The notes: generated by a model not told the origin, from the sequence alone. Positions 22,991 through 35,226 are shown, counted from the stretch's first letter. The stretch is DNA of 64,000 bases from Pogostemon cablin (GCA_023678885.1 CM042962.1:19606336-19670335); one strand, 5' to 3'. Translations and numbers: made by a program.

Positions 22991-24606
22991 TACCAATTAT
23001 CTAGTTGAAGGCCAATTACAATCCTTCATCGCTCAAGGTGCAAATGATTTTGTAGGGTCTCTCGCCTAAGAAAATAAGCAAAAATAAAGAAGCAGGACAA
23101 GGTTGGGCAGAACTTGATAAGAGAAGGAAAAAAAATATAATCAACTCAACTAGTATAAGAAACACATGAAACAAGTACCAAAATAACCAAATCTCAATTC
23201 GATACAATCATCAAAAATGGGTTGCCCAGGCTAGTCAAAATCTATATGTAATTGACCACCTAGTTAAAGATATACAGGCATACACCTTCAGCAACACACT
23301 ACAAATAATCAAGTGAAATTTACGATCTTCGCCTCGAGGCCACTAGTCAATGGTTGCACAAATGTAGTTAGCTTCTAGTTCAGAAATAGTTTTACTTGTG
23401 TCAATTCTACGTCAATATTGCAGGGAGCAAGGCCAGAAACATCACAAATGAGGCCTGAAATCCCATCCTTTGATCAGTAGAAGAACTCTACAGCAACTCA
23501 ACCAATTTAAATCAACTAAAAAAAGAGAATTAACAAACAAATAAAACGGACAAGATCATGCAATCATACCGCAGTATTACTTCAGCATTTCATATAAGCA
23601 CATTCTTAGTATATAATCTAGTTTCAATTAACTCATGAGTAATGTGTTTCCATTGGTCTGATTTGAAATTTCAAACATTACTACAAAGATTCAACATTAC
23701 ACCATAAAGAGAAAATAGTCACCAAATAATTTGTGTTACAAGATAGATAAAATTTCTTTATATCTATGATATCAATCTAGTTTAACAAGCAAAGTCACTA
23801 CCAAGACCACTATTTCCCACGTGCAAACACAAAACTACATAAAAGATCTAAACTTTACTTTGTATCAAACAACCCAGAACATACACCAGAAATCACTGAG
23901 TCCTCATTACAGCAAGAACATTGTTATAGGTTCTTGAACTTCTAGACGGATTAAGATGGAACAAGAGGCTCTCAAATTGGTCTAGTCCCATATTCCTCAC
24001 CTCTTTGTAACAACTATACGAAGAAAAGTTAATTCTAAAAGATACCCCTAAAATGACTAATTCTACTGAGCAAAACAAGTTTCGACATTTAATACTAAAC
24101 TTGCAAACCAAAGATTTGACATCACTCTTTATTTAATAGTCCCCAATTCGGAAATTCCACCTACACAAAATCAGGAGCATAAATATATCTCAAAAAGAAA
24201 ACAAACGAACAAACATGCTGGAATGCGTCACAAAAAAAAACCTTAATTTTCCTCCCAAAATTGTATTTGACCTTCTTGACAAAGCTGGGAGGAAGCCACT
24301 CCGAGGAATTTCCAACAACCATTTCGATAAAAGTTGAAGATTAATTGCTTCTTTCCGTAATTGTAGAGTAAAATTCTAAGATTTAAGAGGATTCAGATCA
24401 ATGTTTTCATGGGAGTAAAACAAACAATTTCTACCATGCAAACCAAATAAAAATCTCCTGTCTCAATCGCTAGATCAACATTCTGCAGAGAAATGAAAAC
24501 TCTTAATCTTTGCAATTAGGAACTAGGAGAAGATATTCGGAAAAGAATGCGTAATTGAAAAAATATTTGGGTAAACGGAAGAGGGAGGGTGATGAGAGAA
24601 GGAGAA
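22991..24606. other. Intron-like sequence without a recognisable gene
   Basis: Composition is typical of plant intron or intergenic DNA. The longest ORFs (about 60-70 codons) show no motifs. The right end (24240-24606) is slightly more gene-like on the minus strand and is split by the hAT insertion at 24615, but no exon could be established. Confidence 0.4.
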
Positions 24607-24614
24607 GGGTTCAG
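24607..24614. repeat. 8-bp target-site duplication (left) GGGTTCAG
   Basis: Repeated at 25659-25666. An 8-bp duplication is characteristic of hAT transposons. Confidence 0.85.
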
Positions 24615-24799
24615 TAGGGATGACAATCTTACCCGTCGGGTCGGGTTCCCCGATGGGTACCCGCATAGAAAAATTGGGTAAAATCGGGTAACGGATAGGG
24701 TAGCATCCGAACCCGAAAGAAAACTGTGCGGGTAAGGGTAGGGTACGGGTTCCCTTATATTTATTTGTACCCGACCCGTACCCGACCCGAAAATTATCC

Positions 24800-24888
<89 letters not shown>

Positions 24889-25658
24889 ATAATAGTATTA
24901 TATATTTAATTAAATGTCTAAATCTAATATTTCTTTTAGTATAATAATATTGTTGATGAAAAATTTATGATGTATTTAATATTTATTTATTATAATATAT
25001 TTAATATTTTTAATTAAAATTTATATTCTTGTCCTGATATAAATATAAATAATTTTTAAGAATTATAATAAATCTTGTTCTATATTATAATATTATGTGT
25101 TATTTATAATTATTTTTAAGAATTATAATTATTTTTTTAATATTTTAACAAAAAAATGATATTCGAATTGAGATATATTGGTGGCGAAAAGGGGATGCAA
25201 GACTTTGAAGTTTTCATACTTAACCGAGGACTTGGAAGCAATTGTTGGAATATGATGTTTGTTTTATAATTTTATTTGATTAATTAACTATGAATTTATG
25301 ATGTTTTCTTGTTAACGGATTTAGACGTTATTGTTGTTAACTTTATTTTCTAATTTGCATATTTTATTTTAGGTTATTCATTTATGTATTATAATTATTT
25401 TTTAGTGGATTATAGTTAAAAAAAATGGGTTGTGTCGGATCGGGTAGATTCGGGTATCCGCGAATTATCTGTAAAATCTACTAAGATTGCGGGTATCCAT
25501 TTACCCGCGGATTACCAGTATACCCGATGGGTATACTCGTACCCTACTCGAAGCTCTATTTTAGGGTAAAAGGGTAGGGTATGGGTAGGGAGGGTAGGGT
25601 ATAGGGTAGTATGTGGATTTGTCATACCCGTACCCTACCCTAACCATTGTCATCCCTA
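24615..25658. mobile_element. Ds-like non-autonomous hAT transposon
   Basis: Terminal inverted repeats TAGGGATGACAAT and ATTGTCATCCCTA resemble the Ac/Ds termini (about YAGGGATGAAA). The ends carry many ACCCG/CGGGT subterminal motifs, as in Ac/Ds. The element is 1044 bp, flanked by the 8-bp duplication GGGTTCAG, and has no transposase. Its interior is AT-rich and contains a long (TA)n tract. It would depend on an autonomous hAT element. Confidence 0.85.
24802..24885. repeat. (TA)n microsatellite
   Basis: About 42 uninterrupted TA units inside the hAT element. Confidence 0.95.
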
Positions 25659-25666
25659 GGGTTCAG
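25659..25666. repeat. 8-bp target-site duplication (right) GGGTTCAG
   Basis: Second copy of the hAT target duplication. Confidence 0.85.
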
Positions 25667-25910
25667 TAGTGGGTGATGAGAGAGGAAGAAGGGTGATTGA
25701 ATTCGTTTTTACTATCAGGATCCGGTTCTACCAAATATTTGGTGGAACCGGTCATCCCTAATTGCTCTTAAAAGTAATAACTTATTTAATAAAAAATGTA
25801 ATTTATTAAAAATTCATAAAATAATCTCAATTTTAATGGTCTTGTCTTTCAGAAAAAGGCAAAGGCTTCGTTTCCCGTAAGGGCTTATGTGAGACGGATA
25901 AAAAGTGATA

Positions 25911-26113
25911 CTCCCTTTGTCCGGTTCTAATGTATCCATTTGCTTTTTGCACGTGGATTAAGGGGTATTATTATTATATGTAAAGTGGGTAGTTGTATTA
26001 GAGGGAAGTGATAGACCATATTGTGTACTTTTTTACTAAACAAGGGAAATGGATACCTTTGAAGCGGACGCCAAAAATAGTAAAATGGATACGTTAGAAG
26101 CGGACGGAGGGAG
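25911..26113. mobile_element. Stowaway-type MITE
   Basis: Terminal inverted repeats beginning CTCCCTTTGTCCG and (complement) CTCCCTCCGTCCGCTTCTAA, flanked by TA on both sides. It is 203 bp and noncoding. The TA target and the CTCCCTCCGTCC terminus are hallmarks of Stowaway (Tc1/mariner-derived) MITEs. Confidence 0.85.
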
Positions 26114-26192
26114 TAACTTTTATAATAAAAGCAAAAACTTGTGTTCCCCAAGGGGCACCGTGAGCCCAGATACCCTTTAATATTAAAAAGTA

Positions 26193-26418
26193 TTTCCTCC
26201 GTCCCACTCAAAGGGTTACTTTTTGTCATTTTGGTCGTCCCACCCAAAGGGTCCCCTTTCCTTTTTTACACACATGGGACCCACACACCCCCTCTAAAAT
26301 AATTAAAATATGGGGCCCACACTCCCACTAATATAACAACTCATTACACATTAAATAATAATACTCCTAATCCACGTGCCAAAAAGTAAAAACAACCCTT
26401 TAGGTGGGACGGAGGAAG
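26193..26418. mobile_element. Stowaway-type MITE (second family)
   Basis: The ends TTCCTCCGTCCCAC and (complement) CTTCCTCCGTCCCAC are flanked by TA. The interior contains CATTTTGGTCGTCCCACCC and is homologous to the MITE at 30386-30609. Confidence 0.85.
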
Positions 26419-26419
26419 T

Positions 26420-27420
26420 ATACATTTAGTATGAGGACGTTTACCATTTATTTTCTGGAAAAAAAATTAATTAAAGTGTAAACCCTTTAGAACAAAATAT
26501 TGTACCCTTATGAATTGTAGTGTATACTCTTTAAAACAAAATATTGTACCATTTGACACTTTGTGCACCTGGAGATACAAAAGACCAACTCTATAATAAA
26601 AAGTGATAATATTATTTCTTAAAGTATAAACAAAAAAAGATAATATTTTATAGTGAAAGTAATAAGAATTTATAGCAAAAGTGATAATTAATTTAAAAAG
26701 TACAAAGTAATTTTACAAGATGATCTATATATATATATATATAATAACACAATAGTTTTTTTCCCGCCAAAATTGTGTTTCCTTAAATAGTAGATGTAAT
26801 ATAAAAGTAAATGTAAAATTGAAAAGAAATAAGTCATTTATTTCTATGATGCGTGAGATTCACCTTCAATGTGAGAAAATCAATGTTTATAAGGAAAGGA
26901 GTGTGCAGATGAAATACATTAAATAACTAACCACCAATCACATCTTTTCTTCTATTTTTAATTCAAACAAATTTTAAAATCTACATAAAATTTTCATTTC
27001 AAATTTAATTTTTAATAAATAATATACCAAATTAACTAACTTTCCAAGATATTTTCTTCAATATCCATATGGTATATATTTAACTAAAATAAAAAAAATA
27101 AATCAAGCAATAAAATTTTCATTAAATTAATATTATGTTTAAATATTTATATAAAAAATTTAATATTTAATTATTAAAATTATTTAATTAATTAGATTAC
27201 AGATGTCATATAAATATTATTATTCCAATTTAATAGCCCGTTGCCCTCCCAACTTTACTTCACTGAAAAATGACTAATCTTTTCCCTACCCAGCCCTATT
27301 ATCTTGAAAAATCCCAGCCCTATTATCTTGAAAAATGGGCTAATCTTCTGCAGGAAGGAAGCCATGGATATTTATGTTGTTGGTTTTGTGGCAATTCTCT
27401 AAAGACATGGCAGTGTTCTT
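26420..27420. other. AT-rich noncoding stretch
   Basis: Contains loose repeats around AAAGTGATAA (26590-26700), a duplicated ACAAAATATTGTACC motif (26490-26555), a short (TA)n at about 26728 and a duplicated CCCAGCCCTATTATCTTGAAAA at about 27290-27335. No gene is visible. Confidence 0.5.
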
Positions 27421-27479
27421 ATTTATGAGAAGAGAGAGCGGGCTTCAACAGATCTGAACAGTAGCGTCGGCGAGCAACC

Positions 27480-27750
27480 ATAGACCGGTTCTGACCGGTG
27501 ATGACTTTGGCGGCTAACGGAAGTAGAGGCTTACTGAAATTGGAGGCGGCGAAGAGATGGTTTGCAGATGTGGAGCTAGCAGACCTACAACGGAACGACG
27601 GCGTTTAGGATTCCGGCAGCGTACAGTGGTTCTGACCACTGGCCGGTGACGACTTTGGCGGCTAACGGAACTGGAGGCTGACGGGAACTGGAGGCGGAGA
27701 GATGGTCTGCAATGAACAGCGGCGTTCAAGATTCGGCAGCAATATGTATT
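27480..27750. repeat. GC-richer tandem duplication (~140 bp, two units)
   Basis: GGTTCTGACC...GATGACTTTGGCGGCTAACGG at about 27486 recurs at about 27628. Each is followed by AGATGGT(T)TGCA and later by ACGGCGTT(T/C)A..GATTC..GGCAGC. Composition contrasts with the AT-rich flanks. No continuous ORF is recognisable. Confidence 0.6.
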
Positions 27751-27844
27751 GACATTTAGATTGAACTTTACTTTGTAATTTTCGTTTGCTGAAGAAAATC
27801 TTCTTGTCAATAAAAGACAAAGAAAGAAGATAATAGATGAGCGA

Positions 27845-28095
27845 GAGTAATCTCGGGAACTAAAGATCAAAATTTTGCAGATGGTCAAAAAAAAGATAAA
27901 CAAAGACAGTAATCTCAGAATTATTAAATTTGCAGATTTTTAAAAAGACAAACAATGAAAATAAACAAAGAGAGTAATCTTAGAATTAAAGATAAAAAAT
28001 TTGCAGATTGTCAAAAAAAAAAAGATAAACAAAGATAGTAATCTCAGAATTATTAAATTTGCAGATTCTTAAAAAAGACAAACAAAGAATCCTGC
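27845..28095. repeat. AT-rich tandem duplication (~125 bp, two units)
   Basis: GAGAGTAATCT...AACTAAAGAT...TTTGCAGAT...GTCAAAAAAAA...AAACAAAGA.AGTAATCTCAG and GAATTATTAAATTTGCAGATT occur in order in both units. Confidence 0.65.
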
Positions 28096-28734
28096 GATGA
28101 ATACAAAATAAATAAAATTTTTGATTTTGAAGAAAGAGAAAATAACTATTCTATATAATAAATGGTGCTTTTTTAATTTTGATTATTTTTTAAAAAATAA
28201 ATTTAGTTTTCTTTCTCAAAAAATAAATCTTTTATGTTTAAAAATCTACAAAATTTAAATTAAAAGTGGACTAAAGAAGGATTAAATTTTGATAAAAAAA
28301 ATGACACAAATAAAAATAAAATAAATTGGGAGTTTTAATTTAGTTGCACATGTGAGATCGATGCACCCAGATGATTCTAATAGTTAGATTAAATGATCAC
28401 TACTATTAATTATATTAAATAATAAAAATAAATAAAATATAAAACCACTCACTATTCCATGATTTTATAAAACTTTGGGTGCACAGTTGCACAATAACCT
28501 TAAAATTGGACTTAAAATTAACAAAATTAAAAAATTGCAGGAAAAAAGACAAAATATTGAGTGCACCCAAAATAAATCTAAAATTAGACATAAAATTATT
28601 AAAATTAAAAATTGCAAAAGAAAAAAACTATTGTAGATAGAATCAACCATATTTATGGGAAGATTATGATATTTTTCAAGAAGAAAAGTATAATTTCAAT
28701 TTTATAGAAAATTACAACCAACTTAGGAGTATTT

Positions 28735-28901
28735 TGGAAGGCTCGAGCTTTGAATTACGCAGCTCACTCTCTTGCAGCATATGCTAAATGTAATGATATT
28801 AACTTTATCCATTGGTCCGTTATACTGGACTTTCTTTGTCAATCAGTGCCGGCTGAATTCCGGTGATTTCAATGAAGTTTGTTTCGTTCAAAAAATATAT
28901 A
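28735..28901 (+). mobile_element. 5'-truncated LINE (L1-type) 3' end
   Basis: One frame reads KARALNYAAHSLAAYAK then IHWSVILDFLCQSVPAEF and a stop. The N(x)AAHSLA pattern is the end of the RNase H domain found at the C-terminus of plant L1-type LINEs. A short 3' UTR (AATGAAGTTTGTTTCGTTC) and an A-rich/(TA)n tail follow, as at LINE integration sites. The alternative, a fragment of a host RNase H-like gene, is not excluded. Confidence 0.55.
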
Positions 28902-30276
28902 TATATATATATCTTCCTAATAATATTATGAATTAAAAATTTGAAGGAAAAAAAAATTTATTAATAGATGTTTGATATATACTATAGTAGTAATACGAAT
29001 TAAAAAGTGAAAAAAAAAGGTTACCATAAATAGTAATGTAAATTCGATATAATATTATTTTTTTTTAACACATAATGGAGAGAGTGACTTTACAAGGTGA
29101 ATAGTGCTTTAGTAATTAGTAGCCAATGCAAATATTTTCCTTTTTTAAATTTACATAAAAATTTACCAAAATCTTTAAATGTTTATAATCTTATTATTTT
29201 AATTCAGTTTTACATAAAAATTATATCAAATTATTCTTCTTTTAAAACCTTCAATTTGATATCCATATTACCAATATAATATAATAAAATAATAATTTCT
29301 CAAATATAATAACAATTTCTTTATTTTAATTTTTTCAATTTTTATTATTTAATAAAATATTTAAAAAATAAAAAATTTTAAAATTATATTTTTATTTAAT
29401 TTATTTTCTGTTTTCAAAAGATTCTGATTATTACTGAATTTAGTTTAATATAAATTATTAGGCGAAAATTTTTATAAATATACATACCATTCTAATGACT
29501 ATAGATAATTTATTATTAAATAGTTATTATTAAAAAAAATGGAGTATATAATAATTAACTTATGAAAGCAAAAAATGGTCTCACCCAAAATTGTTGAAAA
29601 AATTATTATACACAAGTTACTTTCACATAAAATTTTTATAATATTTATACTTTAATAATTAATAGAAAAATTATTTTACTTTATATTTTAATATATTTTT
29701 ATTATACACATTTTATTTAATATAAATAATAGTTATTTATATAATAAACATCAATCCCTAAAAAAAATAAACGTATTAATTTGAAGTTTAAATTATTTTT
29801 CTATCTATTAGTAGGAATCTAAATATACAAAACTGTTAATTCAATGGTTGTAAATAATAACATATTTACAAAAATATAATTAGTTAAACTTCATATATGT
29901 TTTTAAGTACTCCTATTTTTTTAATAATTTATTAGCATTGGAATAATATATAATAATATGATAAAAGTATATGATTATCATGAAATTATCAAACTTTTAA
30001 GGCTATGAACTTATTTGACTAAATTATAATAGGAGTAATAAATTTGAAATTAAAATTTATTTGAATTATAAGATTGATGTGATGTTATTTTTTTTTATAA
30101 TAAAGTTTATTATAAAATGAACAGAAATAGGAAGTATGGGTATGTGATTTACTATGGAAAATGAAGGGAGTAATTATTATTTTCATTTATTATTCGTTTC
30201 ACGAAAATGTAGATAGTCTTACAGAAGTTTTCACTGTAATATTCTAAAATTATATTTTAATATATCATTCATTATA

Positions 30277-30281
<5 letters not shown>
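28902..30281. other. AT-rich noncoding stretch
   Basis: Very AT-rich. ORFs of up to 60 codons are low-complexity. I see nothing identifiable. Confidence 0.5.

Positions 30282-30357
<76 letters not shown>
30282..30357. repeat. (TA)n microsatellite
   Basis: About 38 TA units. A 72-codon ORF that crosses it is an artefact of the repeat. Confidence 0.95.
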
Positions 30358-30359
<2 letters not shown>

Positions 30360-30385
30360 CTACTAATAAGCATACTTTATTCATA

Positions 30386-30609
30386 CTTCCTTCGTCCCAC
30401 ATCAAGGGTCTCTTTTTTTCATTTTGGTCGTCCCACCCAAAGTGTCTTCTTTCTTTTTTTATACACATGAGTCTCATACTCAACCACTAATACAATTAAA
30501 ATATGGGGTCACACTCCCACTAATACAACTACCCACTACACATTAAATAATAATACTCCTTAATCCACGTAAAAAAATAAAATGAACCCTTGGTGCGGGA
30601 CGGAGAGAG
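30386..30609. mobile_element. Stowaway-type MITE, same family as 26193-26418
   Basis: The ends CTTCCTTCGTCCCAC and (complement) CTCTCTCCGTCCCGC are flanked by TA. The interior matches the other copy, including CATTTTGGTCGTCCCACCC, AATATGGGG and CACTCCCACTAATA. Confidence 0.85.
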
Positions 30610-31115
30610 TATAACAATATTACATTAACCCATCTCATATAAACATTATTTCATAAGAGACATTTTCATTTCTTTTATATACTATTATTATATAAATATA
30701 AATTTTTATATAATAACAATTTAGGAATACATAATATCTTTCCGCGTATCGCGCGGGCATTACCAGTAGGACTAAAAAAAGATCACTTTGTACAAAAGAT
30801 TTCTGGGACGTGACGTATCATGCAGTCCCACATGGGTCCCAATCAGCAAATGACTACCCTTCACGACGATAATTAAGACGCACCCTTTTGGCAACTCAGA
30901 AGGATGATAACAACCATAAATTATAAAAATACATCACGAAAAGATGAGAAATTCGATAAGTGGCCCAGATTTGATTTCTTGTGAAAATTAGGTTGATTAT
31001 AGCTTTGGATCATAAAGTTGATGAAGACATTTTTATTTCATTTTTGGTTATAAAGGCAGTGATCAAGAAGTAGGAACTGCTGGAAGATCGAGACTAGTGC
31101 TGGTTCTTTTGGAAA

Positions 31116-31460
31116 ATGATGACGCCAACTGCTACTTCCTCTGATCCTCGTACTAAAAATCATGTCGGAAAATCATATGAAGAAACCTACGAATCAATCA
31201 ACAAGTTTTCAGGGCACGACTGTAATAATGCCATAAAGGCACAAAAATTGCCACCTTGTCCCACGAGAAAGGTGAGGGAACCGACGTCGTTGAACTCGAC
31301 GGAACCATCATCCAAGAGTACTGATTCACTTCCCCCACCGTCACTGCCACCCGGCATTAAACACGACGACGTCGAAGAAGAAGAAGAGAGAGAATTCTCC
31401 ATGGGGAAACTGATCAGACAAGCTTCTCTAAACCATTCACCCAAACCTCTAAAGAAACAG
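31116..31460 (+). CDS. Exon 1 of unknown host gene
   Basis: 115 codons from ATG at 31116 (a second ATG follows immediately) to the exon border AAACAG|GTATGC. The predicted peptide is hydrophilic, rich in Ser, Pro, Lys and Glu, with a conserved-looking GKLIRQASLNHSPKPLKKQ end. The frame continues 23 codons into the intron before a stop, so use of the donor is inferred from the matching phase of exon 2. Confidence 0.6.
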
Positions 31461-32533
31461 GTATGCACATTTCCCACAATTAATCCTATATTTATAGGAC
31501 ATGCATGTAATATTATACAATTTCACCACTGATCTTCGAAAATGGAATACTAGTGTTGCGTTGTTTGTGTCGAGCTCTTCCTAACTCTTAAATTTTACTT
31601 TACTTATCACTTATCAGCCCTAAAATAATTAGTCATAAAATTTGTCTTGTGTACACTTAATTAATTATACTATATCAATCTTCTAAATTTAATTCGATTG
31701 GGTAAAACCGTCTAAAGATCAAAATATTTTATTTTATTAATTAATTAGTTATTATTTATACTACGAATCAAATTTTTCATGAAATTATTTACTGTGATGG
31801 TTTTTATTTTCTAATAAAATATTATCACCTGTTAAAATTTCTATACTATTCACACAAATGCTTTGTCACAATATATTAGTACATGTCTGTTCATATATAA
31901 TGCAAATAGATAAAAATAGATGTGTTAATGGTACCTTCATATTAGTAGCTAGTCCACTTATTTGTTTGGATTCCTGTTCTATTTTAATATGGCCTTTTTT
32001 TTCACATTATTGATGACACATAAAAAATAAATAAAAATTATATTGTAAATAAGAAAATATTAATTCTAGAGATAATGATTGGATTTTATTTCCCCTAAAT
32101 TATCATATATTTAATGGAAAAGAGATTTTACAAAAATGATCATTTCAATAATTAATTTTCGGATTGAATATAAATCTTACTACAATCATTTACTTATTCT
32201 TAATTATGTAAGCCTTCAAAAATATATTGTTGAATTAATATAGACAAAATATTTTTCGATATGCAAAATTTTATTATCCTTTATAACTAATTTAGTTTTA
32301 AATACAAACTAAAACATTAAATCGTTGCATATAAATAATAATAATAATAATAATAGAAAAAAAGCCACGAATTTTAAATCTACAAATTAATTCCAAACTT
32401 TGCAAAAAAAAAACCACCACATTTAAGTATTGTTGCAAAACGCACCTATTTTTTTAAAAAAAAATCCATATCTATTCCATACAAGTTTATAAGAAATTTA
32501 TCTTATTTTACAAAAATATATTACAAAGGTATA

Positions 32534-32640
32534 CTCCCTCCGTCCCACATTAACGTTGACGTTTGCTTTTTGTATGAAAATTAAAAGATACTAATATTTT
32601 AATGTGTAGTGAGATAAGATATAAGTATAGATTCCCGCGT
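32534..32640. mobile_element. Truncated Stowaway-like MITE end
   Basis: TA followed by CTCCCTCCGTCCCACATTAAC. No complementary terminus was found downstream, so only one end is preserved. The right limit is arbitrary. Confidence 0.5.
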
Positions 32641-32723
32641 AAATATGCGAATAAATTATTATAACCAATCAAAAAACATAATTAAATGTGGTATATAATT
32701 TATAAAAATACATGATTAATACA

Positions 32724-32725
<2 letters not shown>

Positions 32726-32764
<39 letters not shown>
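32726..32764. repeat. (AAT)n microsatellite
   Basis: About 13 AAT units. Shorter AAT runs occur at about 32334-32355 and 32910-32926. Confidence 0.9.
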
Positions 32765-32766
<2 letters not shown>

Positions 32767-33096
32767 TAACATGATATGATGTGATATTGAGGCTACATAA
32801 TTTTGTAATAAAATTAGTTGGATATATTTTTATTAATTAACTTAATTATTTATTCCTATTCAATCAAAAAAATATGATTAAATGTGATATTTAATTTGAA
32901 GATATACATGAATAATAATAATAATAATGTGGATATATTTTATTGATTATCTATTCCTATCCAATAAAAAAATATGATTAAAGGTGATATTTAATTTAAT
33001 AATAATAATAAAAAGATTATATATGTGATATTAAAATAAAAAATATACGACAATTGTCGCGACATCTCATACTTTTAAAAAGTCATTTATAGCAGC

Positions 33097-33099
<3 letters not shown>

Positions 33100-33140
<41 letters not shown>
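33100..33140. repeat. (TA)n microsatellite
   Basis: About 20 TA units in the putative intron. Confidence 0.95.
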
Positions 33141-33142
<2 letters not shown>

Positions 33143-34194
33143 CTCGCTTGCTATGCAAGATAATTAATGTATTTTTATATAATTAAATAAATTATAATTT
33201 TTATATAATAAATTCAAATATTACAAATTATATTAATAATTATATTTTGAAGAGTAATATATTATTTTTAGAGGGTAAACTTGAGTAAAAAGTATATATT
33301 TACTTCAAATTCAAAGTTGATTTACCGTATTTGTGACAACGGCCCCTATAATATGTCCAGTTCACCAATTCGATATCGATAGCGCAGACTCAGAGGATGA
33401 GACCACAACGCGTGATGAGTCAACTCACGATGCAGAAGAGCCTAAGTACTATAGAATGTAATGAGTTGCAGAATTACAAAAATTCGGGATTTAATTTCAA
33501 CAGTAGGGACTCAAATCTAGAGGGTGGACTAGTAAATGTTGCTAATGAAGAAAAGATGATGAGGGAGAGAAAGATAGAGAGAGAAAATTAACGAGGACAC
33601 ATAGTTGGGCTCCTCCGGTTGCAGTTAAGAGATCATTGAAGGAAGAAGACCTTAAGGCCCAGATCAAGTTTTGGGCTAGGGCTGTTGCTTCCAATGTGAA
33701 CCCAAAATGTGATCCATTTATAAACTAATTACAATTTCTATGTAATTCACGACTTTACTTTAAATAAAAATAACTAAAAACTCGTTATTTTGACCTCCAT
33801 ATTAAGTTAGAGGCACATCTTTCGATTTATTATACTTTTTTTGCTGATTAGACAATAACTCATGGACTAGTAGAGATTTTATATTACACAAACAATGTAA
33901 CATTTTTTTATTACATATCTTAGATTATTTTTAAAAAAAAAATTGGTTGCTCTTCACCTCCTTGCCTAACTTTTTGCTCACCTAGATGCAAAAAATTTCA
34001 ATCATATTATTAGTTTAAAATATAATTTAAGCACCTTTAAAAAATATTGTATATTCCATCATGAGATTCCTACCGTCCTTATCCTGGGTTTAATGGATGA
34101 GATAAATCAAAGATATGCTTTTAAGTCATTTATGATAATTAATGGTTCATTGTTCCCCTACGTTTGCAAAGTGTTAATTTCCATGTTAACGGTA

Positions 34195-34620
34195 GAAATC
34201 AAACATCTCATACAACAATTATCAACTCAATTTTTCGACAATTTTTTACCACTGAAAAAAAAATATTTTTTAGCAACGGAATTTATCAACGGATTCAATC
34301 CGTAAGTAATTATCAATGAATTAGCAACCAAAGTGACAATTTTCTATTAGCAATGGAATATTGTCAATGAATTTATTCTCTATTTTACCAATGGATTACC
34401 AAAGGAATCTTATATAAATTACCAACGTAATTTTTAACAATAGATTACCAACAGAATTATTTACTAATGAAAGTAATTATTCGTTGCTAAAAATTTAGCA
34501 ATCACCACTTTACTAATGGATTTCGTTGCTAATACATTGATAAATCAATTTTAACAATAAAATTAAGACTTTTACCAACAGAATATTCTTTCGATAAAAA
34601 TCAATTTTTTTAGTTACCTA
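34195..34620. repeat. Degenerate short repeats around (A)GCAACGGAAT / ACCAACGGA
   Basis: TAGCAACGGAATTTATCAAC, TTAGCAACCAAAG, TTAGCAATGGAATATTG, ACCAATGGATTACC, TTACCAACGTAATT, TTACCAACAGAAT and TTCGTTGCTAA occur at about 25-40-bp spacing in both orientations. From memory this resembles the subterminal repeats of plant CACTA or Mutator-like elements. No terminus is identifiable, so it is a remnant. Confidence 0.45.
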
Positions 34621-35226
34621 CTTGAGCTATATCAGGGCACTTAACTAATAAAGATTTTTTTTTTTCAAAGGAGGATGTATGTAACGACTAGTGGAGGATT
34701 CAAGATAGGAGATGGTAAAAAAAAAAAAAAAGAAGGGTATGAAATGTTGAGTTGAGAAAAAATAAAAATGGTTAGTGATCAAAATGTACAATTTTAAATT
34801 TATTTAAACATATATATTATGGTTGAGTTTATCTACTAGTTTCTTTAACTTTGGTTGAGTTTATCTAATTGTTTCTTTAACTTTTTGTTACTTTTTTTTT
34901 CATCTTCCCCAAGGTACGTAATAAATCATTTTCAAGTGAAATGCAATATTATTGATTAAGATAGTCAATATACAATAAAATGAATACACCTTAAAATAAT
35001 TTAGTCTCACTGAATTATTGTTGGTAGGAATATTACATTTTGTCTTGTTTATTTTTATTAGTATAGTAGCTAGGTGATAAATAATACTCCCGTGGTTCCA
35101 TTAAAGTTTTACTTTCCATAAATGGTAATAAAGTCAATACAAATAACTCTATCTGCAAATACACACAAGATAATTCTTACAACAAAACAATTGAATGCCA
35201 GTTTGGCGCAACATAAAATTGAATTT

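Larger units (their letters stand above)
31461..33387 (+). other. Probable intron of the unknown host gene
   Basis: About 1.9 kb, AT-rich, bounded by GT (GTATGC) and AG (AGCGCAG). It contains an isolated Stowaway-like terminus at 32534 (CTCCCTCCGTCCCACATTAAC) without a partner, (AAT)n at 32726-32764 and (TA)n at 33100-33140. No coding content is visible. Confidence 0.5.
31116..33728 (+). pseudogene. Two-exon host gene of unknown function with a frameshift in exon 2
   Basis: Exon 1 (31116-31460) starts ATGATGACGCC and encodes 115 residues: a Ser/Pro-rich middle, an acidic DDVEEEEERE run and a GKLIRQASLNHSP motif. It ends at CAG before a GTATGC donor. Exon 2 begins after the acceptor AGCGCAG (from 33388) in the same phase: TQRMRPQRVMSQLTMQKSLS and on to MMRERKIEREN with a stop near 33590. 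Two codons' worth of sequence earlier a second frame opens and encodes THSWAPPVAVKRSLKEEDLK and FWARAVASNV, stopping at 33728. The quality of both frames suggests one protein broken by a 1-2-base indel at about 33565-33590. A natural mutation, an assembly error or a missed splice would all fit. I do not recognise the family. It carries no membrane segment or signal peptide. Confidence 0.6.

Noticed and set aside
24726..24944. ORF across the (TA)n tract with a run of Tyr-Ile
   Set aside because: Artefact of the dinucleotide repeat; the same applies to the ORF at 30265-30483.
31187..31477. 96-codon minus-strand ORF opposite exon 1 of the two-exon gene
   Set aside because: Antisense shadow of a Ser/Pro/Glu-rich exon; no splice or motif support on that strand.
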